Below are positions 53,111 to 60,920 of a stretch of 64,000 nt of DNA, one piece after another (positions within the stretch are counted from its first letter, which is position 1; each line of letters opens with the position of its first letter). The position numbers were made by a program, and so were the translations under genes. The stretch covers positions 178,311-242,310 of the forward strand of contig CAIYYN010000029.1 of the NCBI GenBank assembly GCA_903930435.1, read 5' to 3'. The notes below the pieces were generated by a model. It made no database searches. It saw only the letters and a program-made list of their open reading frames with translations, and was not told the origin of the DNA. The DNA comes from an uncultured Hyphomicrobiales bacterium. GTDB taxonomy: Bacteria > Pseudomonadota > Alphaproteobacteria > Rhizobiales > Ancalomicrobiaceae.

Positions 53111-54154
53111 ATGTCAGTCAAATCCGTTACCTTGTTGTTCGCTGCGACCGCCCTGGTCGCTTTGTCAGTCGCGGCTCACGCCGATGGCCTGACAATCACC
53201 TCATGGGGTGGGGCCTATCAGAAGAGCCAGCAGGAGGCTTATTTCAAGCCTTATGCCGCCAAGACCGGCATCAAGATCACCGAAGAAGAGTATAACGGTG
53301 AAATCGCCAAGATCCGCGCGATGGTGCAGTCTGGCAATACGACATGGGATGCGGTCGATATCGACGCGGCAACGGCGCAACAGGGCTGTGACGAAGGCAT
53401 CCTGCAGAAGATCGATTATTCCAAGTTTGGTGGCAAGGAAGCCTTCACGAAGGGGTCGACCTTCGAATGCGCGCTGCCGACGATCATCTATTCAACGGTG
53501 TTTGCCTATGACGGCGACAAGATCAAGGACGGCCCCAAGACATGGGCTGATTTCTTCGATCTGAAGAAGTTCCCGGGCAAGCGCGGCTTGCAGAAGGTCG
53601 CCTTCGGCAATCTCGAATTCGCGTTGATGGCTGATGGCGTTGCGCCGGATCAGGTATATGCCACGCTGAAGACCAAGGAAGGCGTTGATCGCGCATTCAA
53701 GAAGCTCGACACCATCAAGAAGGACGTCGTCTGGTGGGAAGCCGGTGCACAGCCGCCGCAGTTGCTCGCCTCCGGTGAAGTCGCCATGACGACAGCCTGG
53801 AACGGCCGTATCTTCAACGCCAACAAGGCCGACCACAAGCATTTCCAGATCGTCTGGGATGGTCAGTTGCAGGATTGGGATCTCTGGGGCATCCCGAAGG
53901 GCGTCAAGAGCACCGATGCGAGCTATGCGTTCCTGAAGTTTGCGTCCAGCCCACAGGCACAGGCCGAGCAGACGAAGTTCATTTCCTATGGTCCGGCACT
54001 GCTTGCCGCAACGCCTTTCGTCGACAAGGAAATCCTCAAGGATCTGCCGACTGCGCCTGATAATTCCAAGACCGCGCTCGCCAATGATCCGGTCTTCTGG
54101 GGTGACAACAAGGACGAGCTTCAGAAGCGCTTCACGTCATGGCTGTCGCAGTAA
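53111..54154 (+). CDS. Periplasmic polyamine-type binding protein (PotD family)
   Basis: 347-residue receptor. Signal peptide about 1-25 (LLFAATALVALSVAAHA-DG); mature start LTITSWGGAYQKSQQEAYFKPYAAKTGIKI is the pattern of the PotD/PotF-like family of alphaproteobacteria. Conserved WDAVDIDAATAQQGCDEGILQ, PTIIYSTVFAYD and LFASGEVAM-like LLASGEVAMTTAWNGR support it. ATG 53111 has AAGGGAAAG upstream. The ligand is probably a cationic amine or guanidino compound given the neighbours, not proven. Confidence 0.87.
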   Translation: MSVKSVTLLFAATALVALSVAAHADGLTITSWGGAYQKSQQEAYFKPYAAKTGIKITEEEYNGEIAKIRAMVQSGNTTWDAVDIDAATAQQGCDEGILQKIDYSKFGGKEAFTKGSTFECALPTIIYSTVFAYDGDKIKDGPKTWADFFDLKKFPGKRGLQKVAFGNLEFALMADGVAPDQVYATLKTKEGVDRAFKKLDTIKKDVVWWEAGAQPPQLLASGEVAMTTAWNGRIFNANKADHKHFQIVWDGQLQDWDLWGIPKGVKSTDASYAFLKFASSPQAQAEQTKFISYGPALLAATPFVDKEILKDLPTAPDNSKTALANDPVFWGDNKDELQKRFTSWLSQ

Positions 54155-54235
54155 ACTGAGTCAGCGGCTCTTGTGACGCAGCCTCGCTGCCGGGTCTGGC
54201 CGAGTAGCGGGGCTATCACGAAGCAGACGACTATC

Positions 54236-54266
54236 GGGATCCCCGGGCCATGGCTCGGGGGTTCCC
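54236..54266 (+). terminator. Intercistronic hairpin after the PotD-like gene
   Basis: GGGATCCCCGGGCCA (54236-54250) folds onto TGGCTCGGGG plus GTTCCC (54251-54266) with one wobble pair and one bulge. No T run follows. It lies in the 156-bp gap between binding-protein and permease genes, as in the sugar operon at 23218, and may hold the binding-protein mRNA level above that of the permeases. Confidence 0.5.
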
Positions 54267-54310
54267 AATGCCGGAACAGGCATGTGTGTTCATCCAATCG
54301 AGGACTGCCC

Positions 54311-55555
54311 ATGACCGCAACAAACCTGCTTGCGACGTCGGACGGAGTGCCGCTCAAGCTGCTCCTGCGTCGCGCCGAGCGGATGAACCGGTTGAAATCA
54401 CTTGCCCTGGTCGCTCCGTTGCTGATCTTCGTGATGATCGTTTTCATAGCACCGATCGCCTCGATGCTTGCGATTGCCGTCCAGAACCCGGAAGTCGCGG
54501 CCACACTGCCGAAAACGCTGGTCGCCTTGAAGGATTGGGACGGCAAGAGCACACCCGGCGAACCTGTGTTTGCCGCCTTCGCCGACGATCTGGCTCAGGC
54601 CCAGAAGGACCGGACAATCGGGTTTGTCGGCAAGCGGATCAATTACGAAGTGCCGGGAGCGCGCTCCCGGTTCCTGAAGGCCGGTCGCATGATCGATGCT
54701 GGCGGTGTGCCGCCGTGGAAGGACAAATTTCTGTCAGCCGACAAGGATTGGGGAGACGTCGAATTCTGGACGATCCTGAAACGGGCCGGCAGCACGGTGA
54801 CGCCCTATTATCTGCTGACCTCGGTCGATCTGCGCCAGGATGCCAGCGGAGCAATCGTCCATACGCAGCCTGATCAATCCATCTTCATCGACGTGTTTTC
54901 GCGCACCATCTGGATTTCACTGCTCGTGACAGCACTGACGTTGGTGCTCGGCTATCCGGTTGCGCATCTGCTCGCGATCTTGCCGAACAAATACGCGAAC
55001 CTGCTGATGATCCTTGTCCTTCTGCCGTTTACGACCTCGATCCTCGTTCGAACGACGGCCTGGATCGTGCTGTTGCAGACAAATGGCGTGATCAACGATC
55101 TGCTTATGCTGCTGCATCTGGAATCCAGCCGGATGCAGCTCATCTTCAATCGCGTCGGGACCGTCCTGGCGATGACACACATCCAGCTGCCGTTCACGGT
55201 TCTGCCGATCTTCTCCGTGATGAAATCGATCTCGCCGAACCTATTGCGCGCGGCTCGCTCGCTTGGCGCAGGACCGCTTCGGGCGTTTGTCACTGTCTAT
55301 ATGCCGCAGACGCTGCCGGGGGTCGGTGCAGGGTGTCTGCTGACCTTCATCCTCTGTCTTGGGTATTACATCACACCCGCACTCGTCGGTGGACCGCAGG
55401 ACCAGATGGTCAGCTACTTTGTGGCGCTTTACACGAACCGGGACCTGAACTGGGGTCAGGCTGCAGCGCTCGGCTCGCTGCTGCTCTTCATCACGCTCGC
55501 GCTCTATGCGATCTTCAATCGCTTCGTTGGTATCGACAAGGTCAAATTTGGGTAA
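54311..55555 (+). CDS. ABC transporter permease, polyamine (PotB) type
   Basis: 414-residue inner-membrane permease. The first membrane segment is LALVAPLLIFVMIVFIAPIASMLAIAV. A periplasmic stretch of about 130 residues separates it from the remaining five segments, longer than in E. coli PotB but familiar from related alphaproteobacterial permeases. The EAA loop is SPNLLRAARSLGAGPLRAFVTVYMPQTLPG. ATG 54311 is used. Ends 4 bp before the second permease. Confidence 0.88.
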   Translation: MTATNLLATSDGVPLKLLLRRAERMNRLKSLALVAPLLIFVMIVFIAPIASMLAIAVQNPEVAATLPKTLVALKDWDGKSTPGEPVFAAFADDLAQAQKDRTIGFVGKRINYEVPGARSRFLKAGRMIDAGGVPPWKDKFLSADKDWGDVEFWTILKRAGSTVTPYYLLTSVDLRQDASGAIVHTQPDQSIFIDVFSRTIWISLLVTALTLVLGYPVAHLLAILPNKYANLLMILVLLPFTTSILVRTTAWIVLLQTNGVINDLLMLLHLESSRMQLIFNRVGTVLAMTHIQLPFTVLPIFSVMKSISPNLLRAARSLGAGPLRAFVTVYMPQTLPGVGAGCLLTFILCLGYYITPALVGGPQDQMVSYFVALYTNRDLNWGQAAALGSLLLFITLALYAIFNRFVGIDKVKFG

Positions 55556-55559
55556 TCCG

Positions 55560-56387
55560 ATGCTTGCACCGTCCTATGCCACAAGATCCGAACGGCTCGC
55601 CTATACGACCCTGGCGATTTACTGCGGCGCAGTATTCCTGTTCCTCGTTGGACCGCTCATTGTCATCATGCCGTTGTCGTTCTCGTCCGAGCCGTGGTTT
55701 ACCTATCCCCTGCCCGGTCTGAGCCTGCGCTGGTATGCGGATTTCTTTCTGAATGATCGCTGGCGGATCGCCCTTGAGAACAGTGCCATCGTTGCCGTCT
55801 TCTCGACGCTCCTGTCCACATCGCTCGGCACGCTGGCGGCGCTTGGTCTGGCACGCGGCAATGTCCCTTATTCCGGCCTGATCATGTCGATCCTGATTTC
55901 GCCGATGATTGTGCCGGTCGTCATCGTCGCCGTCGCGATGTTCTTCGGCTTTGCCTCCGTCGGACTCAACAACACCTATATCGGGCTCATCATGGCTCAC
56001 GCCGCGCTCGCGACGCCCTTTGTCGTGATCACCGTAACCGCAACGCTGGCGGGGTTTGACCGCTCGCTCACACGGGCTGCGGCGAGCCTTGGTGCATCGC
56101 CTTCCACTACATTTCGGCTCATAACCATGCCGCTGATTGCGCCCGGTATCATCTCCGGCGCCCTGTTCGCGTTCTTCACGTCGTGGGACGAGGTTGTTGT
56201 CGCGCTGTTTTTGTCCAGCCCTGAACAGCGCACCCTGCCGCGCCAGATGTTCTCCGGCATCCGCGAGCAGATCTCACCGACCATCACGGCAGCCGCTACG
56301 TTTCTCATTCTGGTGGCGGCGCTGTTGATGTTCACACTGGAACTGTTACGGCGCCGATCGGAACGACTTCGGTCCGCCCTCACCTGA
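55560..56387 (+). CDS. ABC transporter permease, polyamine (PotC) type
   Basis: 275-residue inner-membrane permease with six segments (LFLVGPLIVIMPLSFSSEPW first) and the EAA loop DRSLTRAAASLGASPSTTFRLITMPLIAPG. The FSSEPWFTYPLPGLSLRWY stretch is a common PotC-like feature. It is followed after 10 bp by the ureohydrolase gene, so importer and enzyme are one operon. Confidence 0.9.
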   Translation: MLAPSYATRSERLAYTTLAIYCGAVFLFLVGPLIVIMPLSFSSEPWFTYPLPGLSLRWYADFFLNDRWRIALENSAIVAVFSTLLSTSLGTLAALGLARGNVPYSGLIMSILISPMIVPVVIVAVAMFFGFASVGLNNTYIGLIMAHAALATPFVVITVTATLAGFDRSLTRAAASLGASPSTTFRLITMPLIAPGIISGALFAFFTSWDEVVVALFLSSPEQRTLPRQMFSGIREQISPTITAAATFLILVAALLMFTLELLRRRSERLRSALT

Positions 56388-56397
56388 GGCAGCATTC

Positions 56398-57351
56398 ATG
56401 AGCCACGGATACGAAAAGGGTCGGCTGGATCTGCCGTTTGTGGGGCATTGCAGCTTCGGCAAGCGGCCCATCGTCACGGATTGGTCAAAGATCGATGCCG
56501 ACGTCGCGGTGCTCGGCATCCCCTACGACATGGGCACGCAATATCGGGCAGGTGCACGCTTCGGACCACGGGCCATCCGCGAAGCCTCCACGTTGTTTTC
56601 CTTCGGGCATGGCGGAGCCTATGATCACGAGGATGACGAGGTCTACCTGCCGCTGGACAAGGTGCGGATCGTCGATGTCGGTGATGCCGATATTGTCCAC
56701 ACCGACACGCGCACCAGTCACGACAATGCCGAAGCCGCAGTGAGGGCCATTCTTGCAGCAGGCGCCATGCCCGTCGTGCTCGGTGGCGATCATGCGGTCA
56801 ACATTCCTTGCATCCGGGCATTTTCCGACCACGGGCCGATCCATATCGTTCAGATCGATGCCCATCTCGACTTCGTCGATGTGCGCCATGGCGTCACCGA
56901 AGGACACGGCAACCCGATGCGCCGTGCCGCAGAGCAGTCGCATGTCACCGGCCTGACGCAACTCGGCATCCGCAATGTGTCGTCAACTGCGCGCGAAGGC
57001 TATGAGGATGCTCGCCAACGCGGTTCGACGATCCTGTCGGTCCGGCAGGTGCGGGCGATGGGCAAGGAAGCGGTTCTGGCGCGCATTCCGGATGGCGTTC
57101 GCTATTATGTGACAATCGACATCGACGGCTTCGATCCATCGATAGCACCGGGGACCGGAACGCCGAGCCATGGCGGCTTTCTCTATTACGAGGTGATGGA
57201 AATCCTCAAGGGGCTGGTTACCAAGGGCGAGGTCGTGGGGATCGATTGCGTCGAGGTCGCCCCGGCCTATGACCCTTCGGGCATCACCGGATTTCTGGCG
57301 GCCCAAGTCCTGCTGAATTTCCTTGGATATATATTTGCCACACGCAAATAG
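56398..57351 (+). CDS. Agmatinase-family ureohydrolase
   Basis: 317-residue arginase-superfamily enzyme that removes urea from a guanidino compound using two metal ions. Metal ligands are visible in VVLGGDHAVNI, QIDAHLDFVD (the usual DAHxD) and DIDGFDPSIAPGTGTP (DxDxxDP). IPYDMGTQYRAGARFGPRAIR near the start is typical of agmatinase. Sequence alone does not separate agmatinase, guanidinobutyrase and guanidinopropionase. It is cotranscribed with the Pot-type importer and convergent with an FAD amine oxidase, and creatinase is at the other end of the locus, so a guanidino substrate other than agmatine is possible. Confidence 0.83.
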   Translation: MSHGYEKGRLDLPFVGHCSFGKRPIVTDWSKIDADVAVLGIPYDMGTQYRAGARFGPRAIREASTLFSFGHGGAYDHEDDEVYLPLDKVRIVDVGDADIVHTDTRTSHDNAEAAVRAILAAGAMPVVLGGDHAVNIPCIRAFSDHGPIHIVQIDAHLDFVDVRHGVTEGHGNPMRRAAEQSHVTGLTQLGIRNVSSTAREGYEDARQRGSTILSVRQVRAMGKEAVLARIPDGVRYYVTIDIDGFDPSIAPGTGTPSHGGFLYYEVMEILKGLVTKGEVVGIDCVEVAPAYDPSGITGFLAAQVLLNFLGYIFATRK

Positions 57352-57358
57352 GCGGGCA

Positions 57359-58654
57359 TTATACGCCCGCCCGCTCACGGAAGGTCTCCCAGACAAGACG
57401 CGCCTTGACCGCCAGGGGCCAGGCGAAATGGCCGAACATTGGCGAAATCCTGGTCACCGGCAGGTCGAGTTCCTCGGCGCTGCCACCAGCCGCCCGTCGT
57501 GCCAGCATGCGCCCAATGGCAGTCGCCATTGCGACCCCGCGACCATTGTAGCCGAGCCCAATATGCAGGCCGTCGGCGGGTTCATGAACATGCGGCAGGC
57601 TGTCCGGCGTGATCGCGACCTGTCCGTTCCAGCAATGGGTCCATTCAATGCCTTCGATGGCTGGAAACAGCTTCTCGGCATAGGCAATCAATGTTCGATA
57701 ATCGCTGAAATTTCCGCTATCCCGCATGACGCTGCGACCGCCCATCAAGAGCCGATTGTGCGCATCGATGCGGTAATAGGCGTAAGTCGCCGACATTTCG
57801 TAAAGCGATGGGCGATTGGGCATGATCGAGGCCGCCAGATTGGGTGACAGCTGGGCTGTCGCTGCAATCGATGAATAGACCGGCACGATGGACCGCCTCA
57901 ATCCCGGCCAGAGGTCATCGCTGTAACCGTTGGTCGCCAACACGACGCGAGTTGCCGTCACCGTGCCTCGGGGTGTGACCACCTGCCAGCGTCCATTGCT
58001 GCGGGTGAGTTTCAGCGCGCGCGTTGATGAGAAAATCTGCACACCCGCCTTCAGCGCTGCCTCTGCCAGCCCTCGCGCATAGCCGAGCGGATTGAGATTG
58101 CCGCCGCGCCGATCGATGCAGCCAAGCGCATAGGCATCGGTGCCGACCTCCGATTCCATCCCTGCTCGATCCAGCAGCGTGATATCGACCCCGCGCGATT
58201 GCCACTGCGCCTGGAAATCGCGAATGCCCGCCTCCGATTTTCTGCCGCCAGCCGCCCGGATCGTGCCGCCGCGCACCGGTTCACACGCGATGCCATGCCG
58301 GGCGATCAGATCGAAGACAAGATCCGGGGCTTCTCCCCCCATCCGCACCATGCGTCCACCGAGTTCGGAACCAAAAGCGGCTTCTAGCTGGTCGGGTGTC
58401 CATTTCAGGCCCGGATTGACCTGTCCGCCATTGCGCCCCGATGCCCCCCAGCCCGGTTCATTGGCCTCCAGAACAACCGCGCTGACCCCGGCCTCAGCCA
58501 GATGCAAGGCTGTTGACAGCCCGGTGAAGCCACCGCCGACGATGACGACTTCGGTGGTCAGATCGCCGTTGAGCACGGCCTCTGCGGGTGCAGATCGTGC
58601 CGTGTCAGCATAGAGCGAGCGAGGTAATGGACGACGTTCGGTGCCAGACAACAT
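57359..58654 (-). CDS. FAD-dependent amine oxidoreductase (DAO family, PuuB-like)
   Basis: 431-residue flavoprotein of the D-amino-acid-oxidase superfamily. The FAD motif is VVIVGGGFTGLSTALHLAEAG (about 38-58), then VVLEANEPGWGASGRNGGQVNPG, which is the usual PuuB/glycine-oxidase-like signature. THCWNGQVAITPDSLPHV and GLGYNGRGVAMATAIGR in the C-terminal part also fit. PuuB oxidises gamma-glutamylputrescine; sarcosine or other secondary amines are alternatives, of interest since creatinase makes sarcosine. ATG 58654 follows GAGG at 5 bp. Divergent from a LysR gene over 145 bp. Confidence 0.8.
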   Translation of the reverse strand: MLSGTERRPLPRSLYADTARSAPAEAVLNGDLTTEVVIVGGGFTGLSTALHLAEAGVSAVVLEANEPGWGASGRNGGQVNPGLKWTPDQLEAAFGSELGGRMVRMGGEAPDLVFDLIARHGIACEPVRGGTIRAAGGRKSEAGIRDFQAQWQSRGVDITLLDRAGMESEVGTDAYALGCIDRRGGNLNPLGYARGLAEAALKAGVQIFSSTRALKLTRSNGRWQVVTPRGTVTATRVVLATNGYSDDLWPGLRRSIVPVYSSIAATAQLSPNLAASIMPNRPSLYEMSATYAYYRIDAHNRLLMGGRSVMRDSGNFSDYRTLIAYAEKLFPAIEGIEWTHCWNGQVAITPDSLPHVHEPADGLHIGLGYNGRGVAMATAIGRMLARRAAGGSAEELDLPVTRISPMFGHFAWPLAVKARLVWETFRERAGV

Positions 58655-58799
58655 GATAGCCTCACTGTGACCGCACATGAACGCAGCGGCGTCAGCGCGT
58701 CCTGTCTCATTGAATCCGCGTTCGTCCTATGCAAACCTGAGACCAATGTGACAGGGTCCGGCCCGTGCGACCAGTGTAAAAAAGCAAAGGTGGACGCGT

Positions 58800-59666
58800 G
58801 TGAAAAACTTCCCGACCGATCTTTTGCGAACCTTTCTGACGGTGATCGACCTTGAAAACCTGACGCGGGCCGGTGAGCGCGTTGGGCGGACACAATCGGC
58901 TGTCAGCCTGCAAATGAAGCGGCTCCAGGAGCTTGTCGGCGCTCCATTGTTCGAGCGTGACTCCGCAGGCGGGACACTGACGGAAGCAGGGCAAACGGTT
59001 GCCAATTTTGCGCGCCGCATTCTGACACTAAACGACGAACTGGCCATGCGCCTGTCGCGCAAATCCCTGCAGGGCCGTCTCCACATCGGGCTGCCCAGCG
59101 ATTATGCCGATCAGCTTCTCGGCAGGCTGTTGAGCCATCATCAGGCGCGCGATGCCGGTGTCGGGTTTGATGTGTCTTGCGAATTGTCGCAGGGTCTGCT
59201 GACTGGCCTGCGCGCCCATACGTTTGATGCGATCATCGCCATGACGGTTGATGCGGCGGCGGAAGGGGCCTTCATGTCGCGGCGCGAGGAGATTGTCTGG
59301 GTCGGTCGACCGGGCGCAATCGAAGCCGGTCATGACGGCGTGCTGCGGGTCCTTGCATCGCCGGAAGGCTGCATCTACCGGCGACAGATGCTGTCGGCCC
59401 TGCAGCGGGAAGGTCGCCCGTTCGAGATTGTGTACTCGAATCCGAGTTTTCAGGGCCTGGAAGCCGCTATTACCGCTGGCTTTGGCGTGACAGCAATCGC
59501 CCGTTCGATTGTTCCCGAACGACTGTTGCCGTGGATCAATCCGAAGGGCCTGCCGAACCTCGCCGACACCGTGATCGGTGTCTATGTTGCCCCGGATGAA
59601 CAACGGACCGAGGCTCTGTCGCTTGCCGCTCTTCTGGCGGATCTCATCGGTCTGGAGCAAGCCTGA
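58800..59666 (+). CDS. LysR-family transcriptional regulator
   Basis: 288-residue LysR regulator. The N-terminal helix-turn-helix is LLRTFLTVIDLENLTRAGERVGRTQSAVSLQMKRLQELVG-like (residues 6-45), followed by the linker helix and an effector-binding domain from about 95. Start is a GTG at 58800. It is divergent from the FAD amine oxidase, the classic arrangement for control of the neighbouring gene, and may also control the importer-ureohydrolase operon that ends nearby. Confidence 0.9.
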   Translation: MKNFPTDLLRTFLTVIDLENLTRAGERVGRTQSAVSLQMKRLQELVGAPLFERDSAGGTLTEAGQTVANFARRILTLNDELAMRLSRKSLQGRLHIGLPSDYADQLLGRLLSHHQARDAGVGFDVSCELSQGLLTGLRAHTFDAIIAMTVDAAAEGAFMSRREEIVWVGRPGAIEAGHDGVLRVLASPEGCIYRRQMLSALQREGRPFEIVYSNPSFQGLEAAITAGFGVTAIARSIVPERLLPWINPKGLPNLADTVIGVYVAPDEQRTEALSLAALLADLIGLEQA

Positions 59667-59964
59667 CCGCGCCCGAAAGGCTTCATTTGCCGGAGATGCG
59701 AGCTCCGGTTTGTCCGGGGCACCTGCGCGTCAAGTCCACACAGATTCGTCTGATCCCGAGTGGGTTGGTAACAAAGGGGGGGTACGTATGCCGCGGTTCT
59801 TATTTCAGATGCGTTGAATTGGGCGAGCGAGGAGCATGCGGATTCTGCTGCTGTTGCTTGCGCCGCAGCGGCCCAACCAATTGCAAGCTGACATCGAAAA
59901 TGAGGGTGCCTGCGCGTTCGCGAGGTCGATGGCGGTGGTCGCAGTCGGGTGCGAACGGGTCTCC
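59667..59964. other. Non-coding stretch at the left edge of the phage-like island
   Basis: About 300 bp between the LysR gene and the repeat cluster. Open frames here (for example 59687-59989) have no ribosome site or recognisable sequence and I do not support them. No tRNA gene or obvious attachment site was seen. The junction between ordinary chromosome and phage-like DNA probably lies here or in the repeats that follow. Confidence 0.35.
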
Positions 59965-60159
59965 ACCTGCTTTACCTGTTATTTCGTGAAATTCGCGGCG
60001 AAACAGGTGATTTTGCTCGTTGTTGTTTGGTGGTGGAGAAAATTCTTATGCAGTAACATGGCGTTATTCGGATTCTGGTCTCTTTCGCGAAACAGGTCCG
60101 AATTTCATGTTATCAGGACGATAACAGGTCGACAACAGGTGCAGATCGCCTGTTTTGCG
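59965..60159. repeat. Cluster of AACAGGT-core repeats upstream of phage-like genes
   Basis: The 7-mer AACAGGT or its complement ACCTGTT occurs five times: 59974-59980 (inverted), 60002-60008, 60091-60097, 60123-60129 and 60134-60140. Degenerate copies lie at 59965 (ACCTGCT) and 60148 (GCCTGTT). Two copies form a tandem 11-bp repeat, CGATAACAGGT CGACAACAGGT, at 60119-60140. Most carry CGA before the core. The copies at 59974 and 59999 form an inverted pair. The cluster ends 8 bp before the next gene start, so repressor operators are likely; iterons or partition sites are alternatives. Confidence 0.65.
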
Positions 60160-60167
60160 GGGCGTCG

Positions 60168-60839
60168 ATGCAGAACCAGATCGTGTTGAATCTCGGGCCG
60201 GCGTTGATGCCGGATTTCATGATAGGCTCACTCTTTCACGCGATCCTGGCGTGGCCAACTAGTGACGAGGCTGCCGCGTTTCACCGGGTGAGTGAAGAGC
60301 TTGCGGCAAGCGTCATCCGGCTGACCAGAACCGATGCGCCGGATGATGTTCAGTTGGTCAAGGATCGGTGGCCGCAGTTCAATTGGCAATCGATTGAGGC
60401 ACGCGCGCGGAAGTCAGAATCTGCGCTTGGCTATCTCGATAAGCGTCTCAAGCAGCGCATGGCGGCAGCACGCGTCGGGATCGGGAAGATCCACCGTGAT
60501 ATCTTCGATGTGCCGGTGGTCCTGCCGCCGACGATCACGGCGTTGTCGCTCGATCAGCTTTGCAAGCTGATTGCGACGGATGTTTTTATTGATGACCCCG
60601 AGAATATCGAGAAGCTCGTCTGGAGGAAGTCACTGCCGATCCTTCATCTGGCAATGGCGACCCAGCTTGTGCTGGCCGGGCAACAGAAGGACGGAGAAGG
60701 ATTTGACTGCGATTTGCAGGATATCGACTTCTATCGCAGCGTGATTGAGATCGCCGGTTTACTCGAACAGGTCGTTCACGACCACCCGGATATTGCAGTG
60801 ACCCGTGACCGACTGACCCTCGTTCGCTGGTTCGAATGA
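60168..60839 (+). CDS. Hypothetical protein, phage-like island
   Basis: 223 residues, soluble, no signal peptide or membrane segment and no motif I recognise. The N-terminal part has LGPALMPDFMIGSLFHAILAWPTSDEA; the middle is rich in Lys/Arg helices (ARARKSESALGYLDKRLKQRMAAAR); the C-terminal part is acidic and hydrophobic. The ATG at 60168 directly follows the repeat cluster. It is 81 bp before the DNA methyltransferase gene and probably belongs to the same island. Its place next to repeats could suit a DNA-binding or regulatory role, but nothing in the sequence proves it. Confidence 0.6.
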   Translation: MQNQIVLNLGPALMPDFMIGSLFHAILAWPTSDEAAAFHRVSEELAASVIRLTRTDAPDDVQLVKDRWPQFNWQSIEARARKSESALGYLDKRLKQRMAAARVGIGKIHRDIFDVPVVLPPTITALSLDQLCKLIATDVFIDDPENIEKLVWRKSLPILHLAMATQLVLAGQQKDGEGFDCDLQDIDFYRSVIEIAGLLEQVVHDHPDIAVTRDRLTLVRWFE

Positions 60840-60920
60840 TCCATCGTCGAACTTTTACCCTGCTCCGTAGTCGAAATAAGTGACAATTGATTTGCTCCAC
60901 CACTCAAACGGAGCAATCCA

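Noticed and set aside
59667..60167. tRNA or attachment site at the island edge
   Set aside because: No cloverleaf, CCA end or TPsiC-like sequence was seen, and a matching right-hand repeat lies outside the window.
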